From Blasia pusilla (taxonomy: Eukaryota > Marchantiophyta > Marchantiopsida > Blasiales), in NCBI GenBank assembly GCA_050084515.1, contig CM114272.1, positions 620,001-684,000 of the forward strand: a DNA stretch of 64,000 nucleotides. Direction: 5' to 3'. The number at the start of each line of letters is the position of its first letter. The first letter of the stretch is position 1. Position numbers and translations under genes: made by a program. The notes under the pieces are model-generated. The model ran no database searches, was not told the origin of the DNA, and saw nothing but the letters and a program-made list of their open reading frames with translations. Shown here in pieces: positions 1 to 11,200 of this stretch.

Positions 1-796
1 CCGCGGACTTATGTCTATCCAATGGATAGACATGTCCGTGCAGGCCCGGATACCCACGGCCTCCACGCGGGCCCGCACCACCCGAGCCCGCATCTAGCCC
101 GAGCCTTCCCGCGCTTGCCTGCCTAGAGCCCGCACTTGCCCGCTCAAAGCCGCACCTCCCCGCCCTAGCCTGCACCTACATGCCTAGAGCCTGCGCCAGC
201 CCGTTGGGAGCCCTCGCATACCTTGATCCCGCCCCTGCCCGCCTGAAGCCCGCACTTGCCCGCCCTAATCCGCACCTAATCAGCCTTGAGCCCCCGCCTA
301 TCCGCACCCAGCCCGCACCTGCCCGCCTGGAGCCTACGCCCAATCAGCTTAGTGCTCGCTCTAGCCAGCGCCTGGCCTCCCCAAGTCCACACTTGCCCGC
401 CTCGAGCCCGCGTTTGAATGCCCTAGCCCGTGCCTGCCCGCTTAGAGCCCGCACATGCCCGGCCAGAGCCCGCACGTGGCTGCCTCGAGCCCACACGTGC
501 CCGCCTTGAGCCCGCGCATGCCCGCCCAGAGCCTGCGCCCAATTAGCCCGCATCCATTTTTGCGGGCCCTCGAGCCCGCGCCTTGCCTGCCTCGAGCCCG
601 CATCTGCCCGCTTGGAGCCCGCACCTGCCTGCCCTAGCCCACGCCCAATCACCTTTGAGCTCAAAGCTGATTGGGCGTGGATTGCCTTGCCCGCTTTGCG
701 GGCCATGCAATGGGTGCGGCCTCCGTCAGCCCGGGTCTAGGTGGCGGGCTCAGGTGCGGACCGGGCATGTTCGGACTTGTCCGTTTCCGTGCAACC
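1..796. mobile_element. GC-rich repetitive element, right part (left end outside window)
   Basis: The stretch is strikingly GC-rich against an AT-rich background. From about 60 to 640 it is a degenerate short tandem repeat of about 20-25 bp built on words such as gcccgcacctgcccgcc and gagcccgc. It then turns into the opposite polarity (gcgggc words) after a 21-bp-arm palindrome at 639-680. The right end (about 777-796) reads gtccgtttccgtgcaacc, almost the same as the end of the element at 13735-14704, so I infer a shared terminal motif and a DNA-transposon-like element. No transposase is visible. ORFs across it are low-complexity translations of the repeat. Confidence 0.5.
639..680. repeat. 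Near-perfect palindrome, 21-bp arms
   Basis: The left arm starting ccacgcccaatca and the right arm ending tgattgggcgtgg pair at 20 of 21 positions around a gagctc centre, with no loop. It marks the point where the surrounding GC-rich tandem repeat changes polarity, so it may be the centre of a foldback structure. Confidence 0.8.
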
Positions 797-1808
797 TTGC
801 CTATTTTAGAAGTGGAGAGCTAAGTTTGAACTTAGCCTCCGGCCACCAATCAAACACTGCCACATGTCATCACAGGGTTTGTGGGCCGCGGGCCAAGTGC
901 AGGTTTGGAGGACGAGCCCCAACATGACATCTGGAAGAGCAAGATTGGGCGTTTGGACGACAAGCTAGGCCGGGCTATGGCAGGCTAGCGTGGGCTCTCG
1001 GCGGGCCGCGAGCCCACACGTACGCTAGTCGCGGACTCAGGTGGGCTAGGGGCGGGCTAGGGGCATGCCTCTTACGGGCTTGACGCGACGAATGGGGGCG
1101 CATTGACTAGGCCTGACATAGGCCCAACTTGTCCACGACGTGGAATCGATGCCGACTAGAAATCGGTCGTTAAAAATGAGCGCAATCCCTCTCAATTAAG
1201 AACTTGTATCTAAAAATACTTGTAAAGTGCTAAAAACAGAATATATATATATTCTAGAATCTATTGCAACGTTAGATGTGTGAGAGCACACTCCAATTAA
1301 AAGGGTGTTGAGGTACAACTACAAAGTTTCATTTAAAAAATCTCAATATATTTAGGGCCGTAAATATTTGTTATTTATATTATTATTGGAGAAGCATAAA
1401 TATTTTTTGTTTATATTATTATTTGAGAATGCCTCTTCATATTGAGAATATCCTTGTGGCACTTGCCATTTTGAACCAATAGAATATCCACCTTATAAAT
1501 TGATAGGATCCTTCTAAATTAGTTTTAAAATTACACATTGTAATTCATTATGGGAACTAACTCAAACTTGTGCATTGCACTGGCTTAGGCTCGTATTCAC
1601 TTATTAATAAGTCGTCCTTTTTTATAGATATCATAATTTATTCCATCTAATGATTTCTTTGTAGACTTAGTTCCATGTGTGATTACCATCCTTATTTGAA
1701 TGTGCCTTGTTTCCAATGGTAATATGGATTAAACTTCTTTGCCTTACTCTAGATAGTGCTTCGTACAATTGGCCATGAGAAAATACAAGAGTAGGTAATT
1801 AAATTTCA
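797..1808. other. Intergenic stretch, no gene recognised
   Basis: Positions 870-1140 are again GC-rich with gcgggc-type words. From about 1190 the DNA becomes AT-rich. I see no coding region or RNA gene. Confidence 0.6.
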
Positions 1809-1964
1809 ACTTTTTGCAGAGCTTAATCTTAAAACTTATTAATTGTCACAAAAAAATTGGACTTTTTGTAGAGCTTAACCTTAAAACTTATTAATTGTCA
1901 CAACAAAATTGGACTTTTTGCAGAGCTTAACCTTAAAACTTATTAATTGTCACAACAAAATTGG
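1809..1964. repeat. Tandem repeat, three copies of a 52-bp unit
   Basis: Three head-to-tail copies (1809-1860, 1861-1912, 1913-1964) start with actttttgcagagcttaa or a one- or two-base variant and end with aaaattgg. The last two differ at a single position, which suggests recent duplication. No coding function is apparent. Confidence 0.95.
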
Positions 1965-2838
1965 ACGAATAGAAAATTGGAATATGGGCAAACCAATGCG
2001 GGGTCCTTCGAGAAGGGGAGGGAGGGGGGGAATTTATTATCAACCATGTGTAGAGGACACGTGGATAGGTTAGATGGAGAGAAAAAAATAATGAGTACTT
2101 GTAGGGGCCATAATTAAAAGGAAAATTGGAATCATATGCAATTAATGGGATACAGGGTTTAGGAAAGAAAAGGAAATCTCAAATACTTTTCCATGTGATT
2201 ATTTCAGTATCTATGACATGTTGCATGTATCCACGAATCCCCAATCACGTACCATTTGCTTGCCCCTTTGATCCATTCATACTTTATAAGAGCATGATTG
2301 GTGCACCAATCTTCAAACACAACCAATGTAGGAGTAGTCCATAAGGTGGGCATGTGTTCAAGAATTTTGTAGGAGAGATATAACTCATCCCCTCATAAGA
2401 AACACAGTAAACACTAAGATAAATATGCTCTTGTACACAAAAGCAAGAATATTCCGAAGAGACTTAAAATAATGGAAGAATTGATAATTACTAAAACTAG
2501 AAGGAGATTATTATTATCTCTCCCTCAAAGCAAGATATCCCAAATCCTTTTTGGCCTCTCATGGGTGTTTTCCTTGAAGTGTGTATCTCATCAAAACCAA
2601 CAATCTTATGTGGTGTGGTTTGATCTTCCCTACATTGCATGCATCCTTATTACCTAACTATGACCTTTCCCTCACCAGGTTATAGAGTCGATTTGGTGGG
2701 CCTTCTCTTGGATTTTATAGCTCATGAACTCGACTCATGTGGATGTCACTCAACATATTTCTTGCTATAGGCCTTTCTTTGTGTTACAACAAGGGTCGTG
2801 AGGCATGTTGCATAGGTTTCTTGGTTTGCTCTATTATC
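1965..2838. other. Intergenic stretch, no gene recognised
   Basis: A low-complexity purine run lies at about 2014-2032. Short ORFs at 2126-2344 and 2472-2657 show no family resemblance and no coding composition. Confidence 0.5.
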
Positions 2839-3260
2839 TCAAATTCTCTCTTCTTCTAGTAGCAAAGAGAAGATCTTTATGTGGAAGGGAAATTTGTCCT
2901 TCATGGCAAGGACATTGATGAAGTTTTGATACAAATCTCGCATGATGTTCATGACCATAGCTCTCATGCGCTTATCATCAAGAGGCAAAGCAACTTCCAC
3001 TAGATCGTCTCTTAGTTGTTGGAGTAGGCTTTGGTATGTCTAAATGTTCGAGCCTTCTTCCATCCCATTGGTGTAAAGCCTTTGTAGTAGAGTTAGTACT
3101 CTAGTCGTGCTCTTACCTACAAAGAAGCTCCAAAAGTATCCCATTCCTCCTTTACTTGCTTTCTTGATAAATTGCATTTGAGACTTCTTAGTTGTAACCC
3201 TCAAGGGCTCACAAATCTTTTACGTTAAGCTCTTCCATGGCCTTCTCATCCATGTTCCAT
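2839..3260 (-). pseudogene. Decayed Ty1/copia gag (UBN2-like) remnant
   Basis: Reading the minus strand gives gag-like pieces: WNMDEKAM near 3240, then LLQRLYTNGMEEGSNI, a TAG stop, YQSLLQQLRDDLVEVALP, then DLYQNFINVLAMKD. The W..., LL..LY...M.EG.NI, QL...L..LP order is the pattern of the copia-type gag polypeptide (UBN2 family). Several frame changes and at least one internal stop show that it is dead. The assignment comes from motif order only. Confidence 0.5.
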
Positions 3261-3286
3261 ATTGCCCGTGCAATATGGACTAGTAA

Positions 3287-3717
3287 GATGCACGTGCAAT
3301 GCATAGGAAATAAAAAAAAGTTCTTAAAGAGCTAGTGTGTAGCTCGTGAAAGGAAAAGATTAATGATGTTGCATATAAATTCCAATTTTTTTCTTGCTGC
3401 CATAGCATGTGAAACATTTTCTTGCTGCCCAATTGCCACATGTCAAGCATAGAGGTGTTTGCAAATCAATAAGGCACTCTCCCATAATAATATAGATGAA
3501 GTGCCCGTGCGATGCAAAGGAAATAAAAAAAGTGTTTGAAGAACTACTGTATAGTCCGTGAAGGGAAGAGATTAATGATGTAGCACATAAGTTTCAATTT
3601 TTTTACTCCCCATAGAATATGAAACATTTTCCTATTACCTAATTTCCACATGTCAAACATAAAGATGTTTACAAATAAAAAAGGCACTCTCCCTTAATAA
3701 TATATATATACAAAGAT
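3287..3717. repeat. Dispersed repeat R1, two adjacent copies
   Basis: Copies at about 3287-3480 and 3501-3717 share the order: GTGCCCGTGC-like start, gatgcaaaggaaat, gaagggaagagattaatgatg, ccacatgtca, and ggcactctccc before an ataatatata end. A third copy at 60011-60575 carries a GC-rich MITE, and a fragment of the start motif lies near 15353. No coding capacity; the class is unknown. Confidence 0.75.
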
Positions 3718-4967
3718 TGAAAAATGCCCCCTTCAATTTGCATACTTATACTAAACCAATTCGATAACTCAAAAATTTAAAAATTACGACACCTAATTTA
3801 AAATGACATTTAAAACTTATCGGGGAACAGTGGTATCGTTGCTATTCTTGCTTTCTCTCCTGTGCAAGCTTTGGTAGCTAGCTCGTGATCCGATGATTCG
3901 GTGACTAAACATAGAGCGCACCACTCTAGCCCTCAGAATTGTGGCCTGAATTTGGACCGAGACAGTCGAAATTGGTGTTACTGTGAGGAGCTCCGAAAGT
4001 TTCCGAAAGTTGCTTCTGCGCACGGAATTGTAAACAGGACAAGAAATTTAAAATATCATTGAGAGCGATGGAGGAAAGAATAGAAAATTCCCGGTGTGCG
4101 GATCGGATCGTTGCGCAAGATGGATCATTAAAAGCAACTTTGCCAACGCATGGTCGTCGTGACAGTTTTGTTCCAGGACCTCCTGCGCTCGTGAATAGGG
4201 ATTTGGTGTAACTTTGAGCACGAACTGCAACCTTTAAAGGCCCTTCTCTTGTTCTTTTACCATCGCCAGCAGAGCCCAGGCATGTGACGGTGAGCTGCAT
4301 CGGGAATTCCTCATCGGAACATCGATCTGACTGATTAGGCAAGCCTGATCCTTGCTGCTGCTGCTAGCGCTGATTTTCACTAATTCAGCTTTGGACTCTG
4401 TGTACGAGCTTCAGTTTACCACTGCGCATCTTCGACGGCCCCTAGGTCCATCAAACCTCTCGCAGTTCCGGTCAGGAAATTCGGTTGGAGGGATCACTCG
4501 ATGTCTGGCAGCAACAGTACGTTCAGGACCCCATATCTTGGTGCTACACGTTAGATCTTCAGGCTGAGCCAGTTTTTTCGAAATTTCTGTAGGATTGGAT
4601 TGATCTACTGACCTAGTCGCATGTCGTCTCCAGGGGACCAGCGGTAGTACTTTTGACACCCGTAGCTGTTTTAAATTAGAGCTTTAGAGGTTTCTGGCAG
4701 ATTTCTGATTTCTCGGTAGAGGTAGTACAGCTGCAGAAAAGTTCGAGTCTGGCACAGGATACTTTTAAAATTGCGGAATTGTAAGATTTCGTGAGTATGT
4801 GCAAGTCAGTGCATATTATATGGACTGGAGAGTAGACTAGTGTCGAGGTTGTGCTTTCCTGCGGCTTTGGCGGACTATTGGTTGGGCCATGCGCACGCGA
4901 TGGCGTGTTTAGAAGCTTTACTTCTTCCTCGGCGCCCGTGTTATGGCCACTTCCTTCGTATAAATGA

Positions 4968-7939
4968 ATGTTCATTCGTTCTGCATGTGAGTGAGAGATA
5001 TGTCGGTCCTTGAATTGCAGTGAGGATCTTTTGGACTTCTCGGACTGCCAAATTTCTCGACCGAGCTCCGTACCTTCACTTGTGGAAGTCTGGTGAGGTA
5101 CTGACAATCTCTCCCATTTGGAATCGGGCCGATCACGAATCGATGCACGCGCGCGGCCTCGTCGATCAGCGGAGCGCGACCGTAAATAAACTGAGGTCCA
5201 AAATTCTCCCGATCGCTGTAGTTCGCTAATTAGGTTTCTACTTGTGACGGAGTATGACATATGTCAGCGAAATCGCAGCATTCGGACATGTTTGATACTC
5301 ACAGCGCTTCTCGCTCGTCCAATCGTGGACATGATCGAGTGGCGATTTCTTGTGTGATCCGAGTTGAATTTGGCGAATCAAGAGCCAGTCCTCGTGAAAC
5401 GTGCGTGCCCAGACGCCGACTCAATCTCTCGGGAATGTTCGTGCCACTTTACGTTATGGTCACAGGAGTTTCACGAGCGACTGATCGGAATTTGAAATTT
5501 CAATCTTCTGACCCTCCGAAATGCTTGTTTCCAGAAACTAACGAGATCTGTTGTTGCTGCAAACACTTGTGACTATGCAGTGTCGCGTGATTTTCGGGGC
5601 GTAGCTCTGCTCCTGGCGATCGCGGCTTCCACGGTGACGCTGAGCGTGGCGTCGTCCGACAACGGCACGGGCAATAGCACCAACGATGAGCAGCCCAAGG
5701 ACTTCAAGTACATCCAGCTCTGGGCCGACGAGGACGGGGAGACGCATATCACGGAGGCCAGAATGACGGGATTCAAGTTGCAACCATATGCTTCCCTCCC
5801 GCAGTTCGTACGAAACGAGTTCGGTGGCGAGCCCACGAAGATGATCTTCACAGAGTTGCCCGTTGGCTTCGATCAGCCGCTGCATTCCCCCCCGGCTGTG
5901 CAATTCGTGGTTACGCTGTCCGGATCCTGGTAAGTTTGCACAACCATACAATTTCATTCAGTTTATGTCCAAAATTGAGAAGGCTTTTCAGAAAAATCTG
6001 TGATGTCTTCGACCGAGCGTGCGCATGCTATTTTTTCTCTCTCCCAGAAACAAAATGTGAGCATTTCATTCTCTCTTCGTGTACTGGTCATGTTTTCGTC
6101 GTTTAGAAAATGAAGAAAAAAGACTCACGCCTTTCGTTCCATTTCAGAGTTTTTGTTGTAACCGATATTGTGTCCATGTTCTCCATTTTCCTTTCATTTT
6201 AACAGAAGTGGAGCTTGTCCGCACATTTTGAGTGTGTGTGTTGAGTGTCATGTTCTAGATTATCTTGATTTATGGGTTTTGATAGAAGTGAAGTCGGTGA
6301 TTATATAGGAGGTTCTCTTTTCTTTTCATTCAATTTGGGAGGGACTTTTGGTATTTTCTCTGTTGTGTGCTTGGATCTAATCCCCCTGTGATGTGATTAC
6401 GAGAGGTTGTGTGATTGGATCTAGTGCACTATTTGAATCCACGTATTGTCTTAGCTGATATGGATTCGACCTCCTATCTTTTCCTCCACATAAACGTTTC
6501 CCTTTTCCATTTCCCTATGTTTCTTCTTTCATCACCCGCATTTTTTCCTTCTCGATTCTTGACAGCTCTTCCTAAAGCCTACTCAATTCCTACCTCTCCT
6601 CCCATGAATGACAGACAAATGTAATTCCCTAGTGAATACGAATGTAAGGAACACGTCCCTCATGAACGCGTGTACTTCCACGCAGTCGCACAACTCAGAT
6701 TCAAATTGTTCCAGGGCTCGAGAAGAAGCTGGAATCTAGCCATAACATGCAGAGCGAGGGTCGGTGGTTTTAGGATAAGCTATGAGTCTAGATCGGCAGG
6801 TCGGTAGGCTGATTCAATTCAGGTCTAGATTCGCGAGCGAACTGCCGGATGGCGTCTGGAGCAGCTTTGGGCCTAGATCTGCGGGGGTTGCTGCACGTAA
6901 AAGCCGTGGGTGGACAGCAATCTTCCCTTTCAAGAACCAAGATTTAATTCATAGGTCACGATCTATAAACACAGGATTGTCCTACATCTGCGGCGCAATC
7001 TTACAGTCGCTACGGAACATTTTACGTGAGAGCTACGTTTACTATCCGCGGCCCCCGGGTAACCATTACGCTATGACCTTTACCGCACTCGAAGGCTACG
7101 GTGGACTCCTATCTTCCAGTTTCTGGATTGCAGTTGACAGCCTACCTTTGCAATACTTACGAATGGCCCTCGGGTAATCTTTACGCCATGATCACCTCTG
7201 CGCTTGAAGGCTGTGGTGGACTCCAACCAATTTCTGCATTACAGTTTCCAGCCTACATTTGCAATAATTATGGACGCCATCAACTCCTCTGCACTGGAAG
7301 GCTATGATGGACGAACTGCAATCGTCCAGTTTCTAGGCAACAGTTCACGTGAGACCTTCTCTTGCCATCCATAGCCCTCCCGTAAGCTTTACGCCATGAC
7401 CTGTTTCCGCACTCACGATATTTTTCGCAATCAGGGATTGCACTCGGATGACCTGCACGGCGGACAGCAATCTTCCAGTTCCTAGATTACAGCTTGCGAC
7501 CTGCGTTTGCCATGGGCTGGCCCTCGGATAATCAGTGGTACCTCGTGATCTGCTCTGCGGTTGGAAGCTATGGTGGACTCCGATCACGACTCCCACTTCT
7601 TCCTTCTGATTCACGCCATCTCTTGACCCCTTCCGCGCTTGCCTGCGCGCGTGCACCATTGCCACGACGAGGCGAGCTCCCTATCGATCGGCCTAGAGCA
7701 TTCCTCCGTTTCAAAGAGAGTAACGAATTCATATCTAAATGCGCAGGTACATCAAGACAACCGATGGCCAGAGGTACAACTTCACAGCCGGAGAGGTTCT
7801 GTTCCAAGACAACACCAAATCCTCCCCAGCTAAGAAACAGCCCGAGCACCTCTCCGGCACCGTCGGCGACAAGCCCTGCCAGCAATTCGTCGTGCAATTC
7901 AACCGGACTCCGGAGGTGAACAACCCTAATGCTTTCTGA
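4968..7939 (+). CDS. Small secreted cupin-fold protein (three-exon model)
   Basis: Coding exons are proposed at 4968-4986, 5581-5929 and 7747-7939. The last two are clear: the donor gtaagt after 5929 and the acceptor gcgcag before 7747 join into an unbroken frame (TLSGSW then YIKTTDGQ). Exon 1 is my inference: the ATG at 4968 followed by a consensus gtgagt donor supplies the missing start, and the total of 561 bases is exactly 187 codons. The 186-residue product starts MFIRSALSRDFRG, followed by a hydrophobic segment (VALLLAIAASTVTL), a likely secretory signal. The mature part has N-glycosylation sequons (NGT, NST, NFT, NRT). VVTLSGSWYI...DGQRYNFTAGEVLFQDN resembles the second cupin strand motif (G-x5-P-x-G), but the canonical metal-binding His pattern is not evident. 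Function is unknown; an extracellular beta-barrel protein is the most I would say. Confidence 0.72.
7045..7590. repeat. Degenerate tandem repeat inside intron 2 of the cupin-like gene
   Basis: About five diverged units of roughly 100-150 bp carry the words ccctcgggtaatctttacgc, gaaggctacggtggactcc and cagtttctggattgcag. Units begin near 7051, 7164, 7268, 7374 and 7521. The whole array lies in the 1.8-kb intron 5930-7746. ORFs over it are by-products of the repeat. Confidence 0.7.
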
Positions 7940-7984
7940 TCTCACCGTGCAACAAACACCTGCCGCTCCCTCCAAGATCTGCTC

Positions 7985-8240
7985 GGATGCGAGCGGCGAG
8001 TCGACGACTCGTCGCATCAGTTCAATGCTGGATTTTCGATTCACATCAATTCGTCGGTGGATTGGAGGGTTGGATGTTGCGAAATCTGCTCTCTGAACAG
8101 TTGGAAGCGGCGAGTCGACGACTGACATCAATTCCATGTCGGATTTTGGATTGGACGTTGCGAAATCTGCTCACTGACTGAACAGTTGGAAAAGGCCATT
8201 CGACGGTGGATTTGTGAACCGACATAAATTCCTTCTTGGA
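7985..8240. repeat. Tandem repeat in the 3' region of the cupin-like gene
   Basis: Two to three diverged copies of roughly 115 bp, with gcggcgagtcgacgact followed by a gttgcgaaatctgctc block, follow the stop codon at 7937-7939. They may lie in the 3' UTR. No second coding region is supported here. Confidence 0.65.
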
Positions 8241-8249
8241 TTGCATGGA

Positions 8250-11200
8250 AGGAAAGACAGACAGAAGGTCATGTAGACAGATTGATTTGTTCTATTTCAA
8301 GATAAGAGCTCGCACCGGTGAAGTGGTACCTTCCATGGCGCCATGTGCCGTCGCAAGATGGGTGCTCAGCAGTGAAGGAGTTCGAAGTGATGCTTATTGT
8401 AATTTTGGGATTGGCCTCTGAATCGTAAGAAGGAAGACCTTTTCAACTTCAAGAGACAGAAAAATCGTCATGTACATGTCCATTTTTCCCACAGTGACCC
8501 AAAAACAGTTGGCAGTTAAGCGCTAAATTGATCCGATAATACTTTCATGCGGACGCGTTTGTGGGTTAATAGGGGTGTCAAAGGTTCCTATCCGGGAGTT
8601 CTTGGTCACCCTGACTTACCCACCGCCCTTTTCCCCAGGAGATTACAAGTTTCTTATCATAATTTTGATGTAAAATTGTTCCCGCCTTTCAATTCCACAT
8701 AACCTAATCTTCAACCTGATTTTTTACCACCCCTAATCTACTCGTAAGAATTCTAGTTCTTACCCACTACAGGGCATCTGTACGGGGCCGGTTTTGGCCC
8801 GCGGGTTTTTAGCCTCTATGCTTGATTTGCAAACAGGTGTTTCCAAATCACCCAGGCCATTCCCCATAACCTACCTACCCATAGCCATTCCCCATAACAC
8901 CCCTAATCTACTCTACTCGTAAGAATTCTCGTGTTTTTCCACCAGCATTTGGAAGGCACTAATGAGGTTTCACCCACATTTTTGTGCAAATCAAGACGGC
9001 TTGCTCCAACAATAATATCAATAGAATATTAAATGCATGTGAATATTTTCCTTAGGACTTTCTAAATTATATTACGCATTTTTAAGATATATGTATAAAA
9101 TCCAGAGAAGATTTGACATACAAATAAACTTATTTGCACAAAAATAAATTTATTATTTAATCTTATTTAAGTGTGAACCCCTTATTGTAAAAAGGATCTT
9201 CACTTTTTTTAAATAGAAATAAAAATTTAATCCCCTTCTCCATATTATAGTGTAGATTCTTTATTATGTAATAAGGAAACTTTGCCCGCCTTACATAAGG
9301 ATTATTCCATAATCATACTTTTAGTTCCGACCTTGGATTATATGACACTATTTCTTTAATTTTTTGGTTCATTATTAATAATTTGTATCATAACGAACGA
9401 CCCTTCAAATACATTGGTACGATAAAACAAAATAGCAACATGTTAGAATTTTTTCTTTGAATCACAAGGTTACATGGGTAGGGTTTGATAGGTAAGGAGA
9501 ACAAATTTGAATGGGAAACAAATTTTAATTTTATTAATTCATAATTTAATTAATTAATGTCATAATGGGTAGCCCTAAGTGATAACAAAGTGAAATGATA
9601 GGAAATTTTAATATTATTTTATTTAATTGATATTTTATGGGAAAATAAAATGAATTTTAAAGAAGAAAGAGTAGATGTTCTTTAAATTTTATGAAAATAT
9701 TTAGGGGATTGGGATGTCATTTAAATTTTAATTGAGGAGTGGAACTACTTAGAAGAGTGGAATGTTCTTACTCTTCTAAACTTTAATAAAATTTTAAAAT
9801 TTTAAAAAATATATAAATAATCAAATTAATTCACATGTTATATTTTGGGAAAGAAAATTGAATTTTAATGAAATTATTTATTTAAATTTATAATTTATTT
9901 AGTGAAAGTTATTTTGGTGGGACAAATGGAAGGGGAATAGTATATATTATTCATACTTTGAGGTGTGAAATTAATTAGGGCAGTTGGGTATTATTTAAAA
10001 ATTAAAATCTATTTCTCTTTCAAGATTTAAAAAATTATAAACTAGACCTAAATTTTGAAGTGAAAAATATTTTTGAATTATTAAAAAATATTTTTTATGC
10101 TCAAGCCTGGGCATGCTAACTACTTACTTATAATTGTGTTGGATTCTTCTACCCCTTTTCTTTTCTTTTTATATCTACCCTTTTTCCATTGTCTCTTATT
10201 CTTTTAAGAGGGTGTTCATTCTCTCTAGCCACAAAATTTATTCACCTTTAGCACGGCGGTTTGTAGATATATAATTATTCTATCTTAACTGAAAATGAAT
10301 AATAATACTAAAATAAACTACCTAAATCTCTACCGCACCATACAATATGACACTAGTACATATTATAACGGGAAGATAAAGGAAGTTGATGTGTGATAAA
10401 GATTAGTTGTACAAAAGGTTCTTTTTAAGGGGCTATTACATGCAGGTATGTCCTTATACAACTTACATCGATTATCTTACATTTAAGTCTTAAGATTCAT
10501 TTATCCTATGAATTTTAGAACATGTGTACATGATTTGAATAATCCCAATTCAAATGAAAATACAAAAAATCTATCATAGGATTCATATTAAACTCTCAAT
10601 AGAAGATTTCAGATTCAGAATTTGAGATTCGACCTCGTAAGACACTTCACATCCACTTCTATACATCTTGCTTCCAAAGAAGAGAAGGAAATCAATATTC
10701 TTATTATAATTGATCAATACCAATCAAACACACTCTAAATCAAGAGAATAAAAACCATTACAAACTCTCCTTATAATATGATTGAAAGCACTAAGATATC
10801 TAAAGATGGGACTCAAAATGAGTCTCATCATGAATATATCATCTACTTGAGTACTCCATGCTAATATGTACATGCAATAAAAAGAAGATGAAAGTATGTT
10901 AACTCCGTCAAAAGGCACCAAATACATACACCTAATACAATATATTCTCATTTGAGGACACTCCTCCTGAAAGAATTAAGCCTCATAATCTAAGGTATCT
11001 TACATATCCAAGTGGCGAAAAAAAAGAGGGGAAATTCCACATACGGAATGCTATCTACTCAAAATGGGAGGACAAACCTTCTATAAGTTATCAATCTCCT
11101 AGTGGCAAAGGAGAATGACCATACCCACCCAAATCACCATTAACCCTACCTACCAAGTCACAAATTATTTACTCGTTTGAAGGACTACAAAGGGACCAAC

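Noticed and set aside
180-927. Several Pro/Ala/Arg-rich ORFs on both strands
   Set aside because: They are translations of the GC-rich degenerate tandem repeat and are open in several frames at once.
4352-5572. ORFs of 70-190 codons on both strands upstream of the cupin-like gene
   Set aside because: Overlapping open frames on both strands without family resemblance; likely promoter, 5' UTR and intron 1 sequence.
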